DNA of 44,378 nucleotides. Origin: a virus. Each line of letters opens with the position of its first letter. Positions within the stretch are counted from its first letter, which is position 1. The notes below the pieces were generated by a model that had not been told where the DNA came from, made no database searches, and saw nothing but the letters and a program-made list of their open reading frames with translations. Positions 24,256-31,970 of this stretch are shown here, in pieces. Where the stretch lies: the IMG/VR virus record IMGVR_UViG_3300032236_001599, positions 1-44,378 of that record; one strand, 5' to 3'. The position numbers were made by a program, and so were the translations under genes.

Positions 24256-25068
24256 TTACTTGAAGCTGAACATCGCCGGGCGGATTGCGGAACTGAACGG
24301 ATTCGGAACCGCAGGAGGGGCGACGTAGAAAGGATTGTTCGGAAGAAGCGACTTGTTGTAGTTGGAGAAGTTGTCGCTGATGGTCGTCATGGTCGACGGA
24401 TTCGACAGATTCAACGCGGCGTTATTCTTGGCCAAGACGCTGCCAATCGAAGGCTTGTCCCACCATCCTGCTCCGGCTCCCATTCCGACGACGGAACCGC
24501 CGAGAGAAAGAAGGTCGCCGACGTTCTTAAACTGATCGCCTTTGTGCGAGGCGGCTTCCACTTCGAACGGAAGAACTCCGGCGGAACCCTGCATGAAGTT
24601 GCCGAGCTGCGCTTGCCGCTGGAGCATCCGCTTGTTGTAGATGTCGTTGGCAGCCTGCTGGTCGCCGAAGCCCTGGAGAGCTGCGGCGGCGTTGCCGGCA
24701 AGAGACGCCGTATTCAGCGCCTTGGCCGATTCCTTCGCCGTGTCGGTTGAGACTATCGTGTTGGCGTTCTGGTCGCCGGCCTGAGACTTGTTCGAGACGT
24801 CGACCGGGGCGACGGCCGCGGTGGCGGTGTCATAAGCAGACTTGCGGTCAGCCTGATGGCCTGCCTGCTGGCCTGCCTGCGTGCCGGCCGATGCGTTCGA
24901 CAGGGACTGCGAGAAGAAGTCGTTGGCCTGATTCTGGAAGCCGTGCTGACGCTCGCGTTCAGCGGCCTGAGCGGCGGCGATGGCAGAGCGGGCCTTGGAC
25001 TGTCCATAGGCCTGCGCGGCGGTGCCGGAAGCGGTTAGGGCGATGGAGGCTGAGACGGGATCGCACAT
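24256..25068 (-). CDS. Internal virion protein, T7 gp14-like
   Basis: This encodes 270 residues. The N-terminus MCDPVSASIALTASGTAAQA with a glycine/alanine helix, followed by a long alanine/glutamine helical region (ERERQHGFQNQANDFFSQSL), is characteristic of podovirus ejection protein B. The C-terminus is asparagine/proline-rich (LLPNNPFYVAPPAVPNPF). Such proteins form a channel across the outer membrane during DNA entry. It is 3 bp from the preceding stop, in the late operon. Confidence 0.75.
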   Translation of the reverse strand: MCDPVSASIALTASGTAAQAYGQSKARSAIAAAQAAERERQHGFQNQANDFFSQSLSNASAGTQAGQQAGHQADRKSAYDTATAAVAPVDVSNKSQAGDQNANTIVSTDTAKESAKALNTASLAGNAAAALQGFGDQQAANDIYNKRMLQRQAQLGNFMQGSAGVLPFEVEAASHKGDQFKNVGDLLSLGGSVVGMGAGAGWWDKPSIGSVLAKNNAALNLSNPSTMTTISDNFSNYNKSLLPNNPFYVAPPAVPNPFSSAIRPAMFSFK

Positions 25069-25071
25069 GGC

Positions 25072-25710
25072 TTAGGTGGTTTTGATGACCCTGTTGCTGG
25101 GGCCGCCGCCGTTGGCTCCGTTGTTGTTGCCGAAGCCGAAATAGTTCGAGTAGGCGCTTAGGCCAGGGCCTCCGTACAAGCCGCCCTGATAGGCGCTGCC
25201 AATCATAGAGGTCGTATTCTGGAACAAGTTGCCGAGCGGCGAGTAGGCCGGTTGCATGCCGAGCTGAGCGGCCTGACGCTGGGATGCGGCGGCAGCCATG
25301 GAAGGGTCGCTGGTGGCGTTCAGCTGTGCGACGAGGTCGCTTCGGTTCTGCTCGACCTGCTGGCGAGCCTTCTGGTCTTCGCCGATGGCCTGCGATGCGA
25401 CCTGCTGGCGGGCGGCCGCGTTATCGCCCTCAAGGACGCCGGACTGGCGGGCGGCTTCGCTGGAATTGGACAGTCCGTTTCGAGCCAGGCTGTAAGCCAA
25501 TCCTCGTGCGTTCTGACCGTACTGCTGGCCGACCTGCGGCTGGGCGAAATTGGTGTAGGCCGTGCGTCGACCGTTGAAGAAGTCGTTGTTGAACTGGCTG
25601 AAGTTGGAATCGATGTTGGCCGTACCTTGCTTGATACGCGCCTGACGAGCGGCTTCGTCAGCCCTCGCCTGTCCAGCTCCTCCGTCGCCTGGTGATCCGA
25701 ATACGCACAT
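25072..25710 (-). CDS. Second gp14-like virion protein
   Basis: This encodes 212 residues from ATG 25710 (MCVFGSPGDGGAGQARADEA). It has a small Cys/Gly-rich start, a helical glutamine/alanine-rich middle (EDQKARQQVEQNRSDL), and a glycine/tyrosine/asparagine-rich C-terminus. Its MC start and composition parallel the following gene, so the two may be diverged duplicates. The role in the ejection apparatus is inferred from position. ATG was preferred over upstream in-frame codons, which run into the previous gene. Confidence 0.7.
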   Translation of the reverse strand: MCVFGSPGDGGAGQARADEAARQARIKQGTANIDSNFSQFNNDFFNGRRTAYTNFAQPQVGQQYGQNARGLAYSLARNGLSNSSEAARQSGVLEGDNAAARQQVASQAIGEDQKARQQVEQNRSDLVAQLNATSDPSMAAAASQRQAAQLGMQPAYSPLGNLFQNTTSMIGSAYQGGLYGGPGLSAYSNYFGFGNNNGANGGGPSNRVIKTT

Positions 25711-25724
25711 TTTCGTTGAGGCGA

Positions 25725-26201
25725 TTATGTCCCTGCTGGTTTCTTTGTCCAGCAATACACGAAGAACGACTCCCCGTGTCGGCCGTAGTTGGTCGCCTCC
25801 GACTCCTTGTAGGCCCCAAGACGTTCCAGCCAACGATGGGCCGTCTCATGGGTCGACAGGCTCCGGCACTCAAGGCGATGCCAGCCGGCGGCGTCCAAGG
25901 ACGGGAAGAAGACCCGCTTGGCGAACCGATGGGCGGACAAAGCCACCTCGTCGAAACGGTCGGTAGCAAGCATCCAGACCGACCAGACGCCGTCCCACAT
26001 CGGCACGGCGCCGGCGATGACCACCGGCTCCCCGTCATCCGCATGGCCGACGAAGCCGTATTCGCCGGCCCGCAGGATCATGTTGGCGAACGCCCAAGGG
26101 TCGTCCGTCCATTGTGTGGCGTAGACTTCCTCGCGGTCCTTGGCCCGCATGTTATGCACGACGTGATGTACCCCCTCCGGGTACAGCTCAGTCGGCTTCA
26201 T
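25725..26201 (-). CDS. T7 gp13-like / GNAT-fold internal protein
   Basis: This encodes 158 residues. The sequence runs as a GNAT-like fold: helix, WAFANMILRAGEYGFVGHAD, then strands VVIAGAVPMWDGVWSVWMLA, RLECRSLSTHETAHRWLERL and GAYKE. T7-type internal virion protein A and related DUF2833 proteins have this pattern and this place directly after the tail nozzle gene. It overlaps the nozzle gene by 14 bp. Acetyltransferase activity is not expected from the family and is not claimed. Confidence 0.75.
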   Translation of the reverse strand: MKPTELYPEGVHHVVHNMRAKDREEVYATQWTDDPWAFANMILRAGEYGFVGHADDGEPVVIAGAVPMWDGVWSVWMLATDRFDEVALSAHRFAKRVFFPSLDAAGWHRLECRSLSTHETAHRWLERLGAYKESEATNYGRHGESFFVYCWTKKPAGT

Positions 26202-28725
26202 TGAGGTCGAAATGGACGACGATGTTGGCGACGCGGGCGTAGCCGGCCGCAGAGCAGGTCAGGCGGACGCCGACGTGCGTACCCATGCCGGCGGCGCCGA
26301 CGCGGCCGAAGCCGAAGGTCGGAGCCGATACGGTCGCGATGGGATCCCTTGAGGTCGGGGCGGTCGGGTCGAAACCAGCCTGGAACAACCAGGTGTTGTC
26401 GACCGTCATGTCGATGCCGTTGAACCGCTTCATGTGGGCGGGCTTGCCGCCGTCTAGGTAGGGCAGGATGACCTCGACAGGGCTTGAGTCGTAGGTGGCG
26501 TTGTCCGTGCCTCCGTAAAGGTAGATCACGTTTCCGGAGCGGGCGTAGATGCGGGCGTCCTTCACCGTGAACTTGGAGATGGAGAAGCCGGGGGAGTAGG
26601 TCGACCAAGCGGTGACTTGGCTGTTCGGGAAGTACGAGTAGACGTAGACCTTGTCGCCGATGGCGATCCAGTAGCGGCCGTCGATAGGCTCGATGACGGC
26701 AGGGCAAGCCGACTTCTGGGCGTCGGTCATCCCGGAGAGGGAAGACAGGATAAGAGAGTCGACGGGCGTGCCGACGTCGTTGACGACGGCCGCGTTCGAG
26801 GCGTCACGCGCGCGGACGCTGCGGATGCCGGAGTCGGACAGATAAAAGACGTCCATCTCGCCGACCGAGACGATGGACATCGGTCCAAGCGCGCCGGTGT
26901 TGCTGATGACCTGGCCCTGCTTGTTGTTGGCAGGGTCGGTGTCGATGCCCCACACCTGCACGGTGCGGCGGGCGAAGACGGCGACATAGCCCTGATACAG
27001 GGCTAGGCCGGTCAGAACTTCGTTGCCGGCGAAGTTGTTCGACATGTTGATGAAGCCGGAGCCGGCTCCCTTGGTGGCGCCGTCGCGATCCCATTGGGTC
27101 GGAGTGTTGACGCCCGAGAAGAAAAGGCTGGAACCGCTGGTCAGATGGACCTTGGTCTTGAACGTCAGCGCCGCGTAAGGCGTGGTGTTGGCGACGCGGG
27201 TGGCACCCCAGTAGAACGGATTGTCAGGGTCGAGGTTGGCGGTGGCGACAAGCGTCACCTTCTTGCCGGCCGAAATGGTGCCGCCGACCGTGTAGGTCGA
27301 CACCTGGGCTACGGCAGCCACGCCGTTCTTGCCGCCGGACATCACGACGACGTTGCCGATGACGGGCGAGCCTTCGACGGAGACGGTGATGACCCGGCCG
27401 TTGCAGGACGTACCGGTTCCGGAAAGCCCCGTGATGACGACCTTTCCGTCAGCAACAGACGCCGTGTATTCGACGGTGGAGGTGTAGGAGTTGATGGCCG
27501 TCGCGATGAGCGACATCGTGTTGGTGTTTGACGTCGTCCATTGGACGCGGCTGCCCATCACCTCGACGCCGTCGACCTTGACCGAAGTGATGGCCGAATT
27601 GGCTCCGCCGGTCAGCGAGCCGAACTGGGCGACGTAGCGGCCGGCGTTGTACGGAGACGCGACGATGGTCGTCGTGTCGATAAGCTCCGAGATTGAGCTG
27701 ACGGAAGTCGGGTTGGCTAGGAACTCGACCTCGATGACTTGGCCGTTGTAGTTTGCCGGGTCTGCCGTTGGAGAGTTGATGGCGACGGCGCCGTTGTCAT
27801 TCCCAGACAGATAAGCGCCTTGCGTGTAGACGCCGGTGTATCCGCCGTTGGAGGCGGTGTTGAGATTGATGTTGTACGCGATGGCGTACGCCAGGCGCTG
27901 GCCGACGTCGTAATGGTCAGCCCCGCTAGCCGTGTAAGGCATGGCGGAAGACAGGCTGAACATCGCCACGCCGTTGACGTAGACGGCGCTGATCTGCGGG
28001 TCGGTCGTCCCGATGTTGCGGAGCGTGCGGGACTTGGCTGCTTTGACCGGGTCTGTTCCGCCGGCGACGGCGAACGAGCCGACGGCAGGAGTGTCGGCGA
28101 CGGCCGTCTTGGCAGGGACTGAGGTGGCGACGGTGACGGTCAGGGGAGAGTCCGCCGTGGCGCTGGGCGTGAAGACGGTGCCGGCCGGGCCGGTGACGGT
28201 GACGGTGTTTCCGGAAGCCGTGGCGGTGTATCCGTCGGCCGCCGCGTTGACGTTGGCAGCCAGGCTGGCGACCAACTGGGCGATGGTCATTCCGTTGCGG
28301 GCGACGCCGTTGACGAAGTCAGGGATGATGGCGCCGTCGAAGAACGGATAGGTCGAACCGTCGCTGTACTTGGCGACGACGAAGGTCTTGCCGCCGTAGA
28401 GCGTCGAGTAGACGACGCCGGTCATGGACAAGCCGTCCGGATGGTCGAGGCGCTGATAGGTGACTCCGGCCGGCAAGGGCGGGTAGGACGGCTGATAGTC
28501 AGACCCGAAGACGACGATGCTGGTGGAGGTAGCCTCCATACCATACGTCGTCATCCCGATGCCGGAGAGGTCGGCGAACGAGACGAACGCCTTGCGCTTC
28601 TCAATCTCTCCGCCTCGGGAGACGTGGGCGTTGTCCAGCTTCTGGAGAGTCCCTGCCTTGGCGGTCAGGGGATGGCGACGAGTATCAAGTCCCGCCGAAA
28701 AGTTGTCGACGACGACGTATGACAT
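26188..28725 (-). CDS. Tail nozzle / tail tubular protein B-like
   Basis: This encodes 845 residues. The opening VVDNFSAGLDTRRHPLTA and then GTLQKLDNAHVSRGGEIEKR is a signature of podovirus tail-tube B/stabilisation proteins. The central part holds two inserted Thr/Val-rich beta segments (for example ATASGNTVTVTGPAGTVFTP), probably decoration domains that enlarge it. The C-terminal half returns to a beta-propeller-like pattern (LALYQGYVAVFARRTVQVWG). It forms the nozzle through which DNA leaves the capsid. Confidence 0.85.
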   Translation of the reverse strand: MSYVVVDNFSAGLDTRRHPLTAKAGTLQKLDNAHVSRGGEIEKRKAFVSFADLSGIGMTTYGMEATSTSIVVFGSDYQPSYPPLPAGVTYQRLDHPDGLSMTGVVYSTLYGGKTFVVAKYSDGSTYPFFDGAIIPDFVNGVARNGMTIAQLVASLAANVNAAADGYTATASGNTVTVTGPAGTVFTPSATADSPLTVTVATSVPAKTAVADTPAVGSFAVAGGTDPVKAAKSRTLRNIGTTDPQISAVYVNGVAMFSLSSAMPYTASGADHYDVGQRLAYAIAYNINLNTASNGGYTGVYTQGAYLSGNDNGAVAINSPTADPANYNGQVIEVEFLANPTSVSSISELIDTTTIVASPYNAGRYVAQFGSLTGGANSAITSVKVDGVEVMGSRVQWTTSNTNTMSLIATAINSYTSTVEYTASVADGKVVITGLSGTGTSCNGRVITVSVEGSPVIGNVVVMSGGKNGVAAVAQVSTYTVGGTISAGKKVTLVATANLDPDNPFYWGATRVANTTPYAALTFKTKVHLTSGSSLFFSGVNTPTQWDRDGATKGAGSGFINMSNNFAGNEVLTGLALYQGYVAVFARRTVQVWGIDTDPANNKQGQVISNTGALGPMSIVSVGEMDVFYLSDSGIRSVRARDASNAAVVNDVGTPVDSLILSSLSGMTDAQKSACPAVIEPIDGRYWIAIGDKVYVYSYFPNSQVTAWSTYSPGFSISKFTVKDARIYARSGNVIYLYGGTDNATYDSSPVEVILPYLDGGKPAHMKRFNGIDMTVDNTWLFQAGFDPTAPTSRDPIATVSAPTFGFGRVGAAGMGTHVGVRLTCSAAGYARVANIVVHFDLNEAD

Positions 28726-28726
28726 G

Positions 28727-29431
28727 TCAGTTTCCGACCCGGTCGGAAGGCAGGATCATGGCTCCGCGAAGGAACCATTGACGCTCGGTAGGCAGGCCGC
28801 CGCCCATGACGATCATAGGCGACTTCATCATGTTGCCCTTGAGCTTGTTGAAGTAGTCCTGGGCGGCCTGCAACTTGTACGAGGCGTCCTGAGACTTGGC
28901 CCGGGCGAGCATCTCGGCGGCCGCGAACAGCACGATGAGGTTGTCGTCCAGCTCGGCGGTGTCGCTGTCGGAGATGAGAGGGTTCAGCTTCTTGATAGCC
29001 TTGAAACGAATCTTGGTCGTCGAGGACGACGGCACGGGCCAGACCTCGAACTGATTGCCTTCCCAATGGCGCCAGCGCTGGATGGGGTCCTGCTTCATCC
29101 CCAGGTCGGGATTCGACAGGTTGTAATTCGCCGGCGTGATGCCGTACTCGATGCCGCGCCAGACGTTGCCGTAATAGAGCGAGGCCACGCGGATGCGGTC
29201 GAAGTCGATGTCGTTGTCGAATGTGTAGTAGCGCTGGCCGTCCAGCAACTGCTCGTCACGCTCGATCCATGCGAACGGCCAGTCGAAGTCGGCCCACAGG
29301 CGTTCCTGCGTCCGCTTCAAGACCTGCTTGAGGATGGGCAGCATGTTGACGCCCATCGCCACGTTTGTGGACGCGCCGATCTCAGCCCTTAGCTGGTCGA
29401 CCAGCGCGGACAGCTGAGTGCCGCGTGCCAT
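28727..29431 (-). CDS. Tail tubular protein A-like adaptor
   Basis: This encodes 234 residues. LVDQLRAEIGASTNVAMGVN, LWADFDWPFAWIERDEQLLD and a later FEVWPVPSSSTTKIRFKAIK fit the tail tubular A (T7 gp11)/connector adaptor fold. A helical end (NLIVLFAAAEMLARAKSQDA) follows. It joins the portal to the nozzle; its position just before the nozzle gene is canonical. Confidence 0.83.
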   Translation of the reverse strand: MARGTQLSALVDQLRAEIGASTNVAMGVNMLPILKQVLKRTQERLWADFDWPFAWIERDEQLLDGQRYYTFDNDIDFDRIRVASLYYGNVWRGIEYGITPANYNLSNPDLGMKQDPIQRWRHWEGNQFEVWPVPSSSTTKIRFKAIKKLNPLISDSDTAELDDNLIVLFAAAEMLARAKSQDASYKLQAAQDYFNKLKGNMMKSPMIVMGGGLPTERQWFLRGAMILPSDRVGN

Positions 29432-29434
29432 GTC

Positions 29435-29734
29435 TTACTTGCCCTTCTTCAAGGCAGGAACTTCGGCTTCGATGCCGACGGCCGCGAGGGTCGTCGGAAG
29501 GACGCCGGTGACGCCGGGGAACAGCTTCTCGACGATTTCGGCGCCGTAGGTGTCAACGAGGCGCTTGCGTTCTTCGGCGGACGACACTTCGCCCACGCGG
29601 GAGAACTTCGGCGAGACGATGGCGTCGAGGCCGTGGATCGCGCGGTAGACGGCGATCTCGGGTGCGGAGGCTTCCTTGATGACGGTGTTGTCGCGGGAGC
29701 CGGAGAGTCGGATTTCGATGTTGGCGTATTCCAT
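29435..29734 (-). CDS. Small late structural protein
   Basis: This encodes 99 residues from ATG 29734 (ATG 29752 is an alternative). ANIEIRLSGSRDNTVIKEAS, APEIAVYRAIHG and a basic end (VPALKKGK) are visible, with no known domain. It stands between the capsid terminator and the tail adaptor, where podoviruses often encode a head-completion or minor capsid protein. The function is unknown. Confidence 0.7.
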   Translation of the reverse strand: MEYANIEIRLSGSRDNTVIKEASAPEIAVYRAIHGLDAIVSPKFSRVGEVSSAEERKRLVDTYGAEIVEKLFPGVTGVLPTTLAAVGIEAEVPALKKGK

Positions 29735-29778
29735 GTCTTGAATCCTGCCCATGGAGTCGGGCGTTGCAAGCAAAAGAA

Positions 29779-29806
29779 GGGGGCGGTCCTTTCGGAACCG
29801 CCCCCC
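29779..29806 (-). terminator. Strong terminator after the capsid gene
   Basis: On the minus strand, GGGGGCGGT pairs with ACCGCCCCC's partner strand across a short A-rich loop, and TTCTTTT follows. It lies between the major capsid gene and the tail genes in the late operon, as the terminator after gene 10 does in T7. Partial readthrough would give much more capsid mRNA than tail mRNA. Confidence 0.8.
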
Positions 29807-29825
29807 GGAGGCTATGGACTGACGC

Positions 29826-30872
29826 TTAGGCGACTTCGTACACGCCGCAGCCGTTGAGCTGCTTGGCGGCCAGGCCGCCGGTCCACGTCATCGCGCGGTA
29901 CAGGACGTACTGGTTGTACGGACGGGCCGGGCTGTGCGTCTTCTTGTCTTCGCCGTCCATCACGTAGAGGTTGATGTTCGAGCGGTCGATGAAGTACGCA
30001 CGGTTGGTCAGACCGAGGTCGTCGAGGGTCGGGTCGTACTGGAACTCACCGACGCCGAGCATGGCCATCTTGGCGATGCCGATGTCCGTGGTGCCGTTCT
30101 TGATGAAGCCCTGCTGGGTGTACAAGCCCTTCTCAGCGATCTCAGCTTCGAGCTTCTGGAGGAAGCCGGAGCCGGCGAGGATGAGGTCGGGCTTGCCGCC
30201 GAAGCGGTTCAGCTGACGGACTTCCGTGCGGAGGGCCTTCGAGATGACCTGGGATCCGGAGACGTAGGTCAGCTTGTTGGCTCCGACGAGGGAACGGTTG
30301 CGCCAGAAGGCGGTCGTGGCACGGTCGATGCCGCCGACGGTACCCGTGGTGGGGTCGTCGGTGATCATCGAGAGCAGACCGGGGACCTGCTTGGCGTCCT
30401 GGGTGCCGTCCTTCCAGAGCATCTGGTTGAACGAGCGGTTCCAGCCTTCGGTCATGTCGGCGAGCTTCATGTCGAGAAGGCCGGTCAGGACCGTGAGGTC
30501 GCGTTCGGAGTGCTTGGACACGGAGTCGCCGTTGAGGGAATCGGTGACGCTGAGGCCGTCAGTCTTCAGCTCGGTGAGCGTCAGGCTGATGCCGGCGTGG
30601 ATTTCCTTCCACGGATAGACCACGCGCTTCGTGTTCGCCGGGTTGGCGTACGAGACGGTGTCATTGTGGGTGAAGCCAGCGATAGCGGTCGTGTAGTCGA
30701 AGACGACCGGGATGCTGATGTTACCCTTGCCGCCCGGGAAGGTCTTCTGCTTCTTGGTGAGGGCCGCGAGCAGAGGCTTTTCCTGGATGGACTGGGCGAA
30801 CGCCTCGCCCTTGATGTAGAAATCGAGGGCGGACGCGGTGATGTTGTTCAGTTCCTGAGTGGTGAAGGCCAT
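29826..30872 (-). CDS. Major capsid protein
   Basis: This encodes 348 residues. FTTQELNNITASALDFYIKG at the N-terminus and the middle ISIPVVFDYTTAIAGF, VVYPWKEIHAGISLTLTELK (E-loop/spine-like) and PDLILAGSGFLQKLEAEIAE fit an HK97-fold coat protein of a podovirus. It is preceded by a scaffold gene and followed by a strong terminator, which is standard for coat genes. The ATG follows AAAAACCCTAAGAACCAGA, with no SD although expression must be very high. Confidence 0.88.
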   Translation of the reverse strand: MAFTTQELNNITASALDFYIKGEAFAQSIQEKPLLAALTKKQKTFPGGKGNISIPVVFDYTTAIAGFTHNDTVSYANPANTKRVVYPWKEIHAGISLTLTELKTDGLSVTDSLNGDSVSKHSERDLTVLTGLLDMKLADMTEGWNRSFNQMLWKDGTQDAKQVPGLLSMITDDPTTGTVGGIDRATTAFWRNRSLVGANKLTYVSGSQVISKALRTEVRQLNRFGGKPDLILAGSGFLQKLEAEIAEKGLYTQQGFIKNGTTDIGIAKMAMLGVGEFQYDPTLDDLGLTNRAYFIDRSNINLYVMDGEDKKTHSPARPYNQYVLYRAMTWTGGLAAKQLNGCGVYEVA

Positions 30873-30893
30873 GGGATCTGGTTCTTAGGGTTT

Positions 30894-31925
30894 TTAGCGG
30901 GATGCCATCACTCCGTTCCGGACCGCTTCGAGAAGGGTCTTGGGCTGGGTGACGGCGCTTGCGGACGACGTGGAACTCGGGACATGCGTCACAGGCTTGC
31001 GCTGAGGCGCGAAACGAGACATCCGTTCCCTTGTGATGGAGTAGGCTCGCTCAACGAGCGAAAGCGCCTGCTCCGGGGTCGACGGTTGCTCGGCCGCCAG
31101 CATCAGTTTGACCTGGTCAGTCACGAACTCCTGTTTTGCGGACCAATCGGCATCCGTTGCCTTCATCTTCTGTTCCCAATTCACCACGGCCGAATGGATG
31201 GCCCGCTGCCTTTCGGCGACGGCCGCTTCACTGGCCTGCTGCTGGCGCTGCTCGTACAAGGCTTTCTCCGCACGGAGTCGCGCGTTCTCCTGTGCCGTCT
31301 CCTTGTCGGTGAAACCTTCCTCGACCTTCTTGCTGAGGTCTTCCGGAAGTTTCTCGCCGACGAGGGCGTCGAGTTTCGCCTTGTACTCGCTGATCCGCTT
31401 GTGGGCCTCCATCGGGTTCGTCTTCATCAGGGCCATTACCTGGAACCCTTCGATGACTTCCTGATTGGAGAGACCGTTCGCGGCCATGTAGGACGTGATC
31501 TTCTCGAACTGCTCGGCCTTGGGTTTCAAGGCGTCGCGTTCGGTGATCATCTCCTTCCAGCGGGGATGATTGTGGAACGGAAGCTTCTCGGCTGCGTCAG
31601 ACTTGGGCTTATCCTTGGCGCTGTCGTCCAGAGCTTTGGGGTCTGCCTCAGTATCTTCGGCGGTTTTGCCGTCGCTCCCCACGGTGGACGATGCCGCGTC
31701 AGCCTTCTTCGTCACGGCGCTTTTTACGGCGTCGAGCAGAGAAGATGGCTTCTTGTTAGCGTCCTTGTCGCCCGCCTCCGACGAGATCGGCGTGCTGTCT
31801 TGTTTAGCGTCGGCCTTCGCCGGCTCAGCCGGCGAGGAAATGGGTTCAGCCGCTTGCGTAAGCGGCTGGTTGTCGGTGGTTTCGGTGGCGTTAGCCAGCG
31901 TGTCGGTTTTGTCGGTTTGGTCCAT
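30894..31925 (-). CDS. Scaffolding protein
   Basis: This encodes 343 residues. The first 115 residues are disordered and acidic, rich in Asp, Ala, Ser and Thr. A helical, coiled-coil region covers about 120-320 (EMITERDALKPKAEQFEKIT, ENARLRAEKALYEQRQQQAS). The C-terminal basic segment (RKPVTHVP, TLLEAVRNGV) would bind the coat protein. Composition, size and place between portal and capsid genes all fit a podovirus scaffold. Confidence 0.83.
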   Translation of the reverse strand: MDQTDKTDTLANATETTDNQPLTQAAEPISSPAEPAKADAKQDSTPISSEAGDKDANKKPSSLLDAVKSAVTKKADAASSTVGSDGKTAEDTEADPKALDDSAKDKPKSDAAEKLPFHNHPRWKEMITERDALKPKAEQFEKITSYMAANGLSNQEVIEGFQVMALMKTNPMEAHKRISEYKAKLDALVGEKLPEDLSKKVEEGFTDKETAQENARLRAEKALYEQRQQQASEAAVAERQRAIHSAVVNWEQKMKATDADWSAKQEFVTDQVKLMLAAEQPSTPEQALSLVERAYSITRERMSRFAPQRKPVTHVPSSTSSASAVTQPKTLLEAVRNGVMASR

Positions 31926-31970
31926 TGGTAGAATCAGTATGCTGTCGTTGGCCTACAAAATCAACAGATT

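Noticed and set aside
29934-31931. 665-codon plus-strand open frame opposite capsid and scaffold genes
   Set aside because: It mirrors the minus-strand genes in a GC-rich genome. Its translation is low-complexity and matches no fold, while the minus strand gives clear structural proteins.
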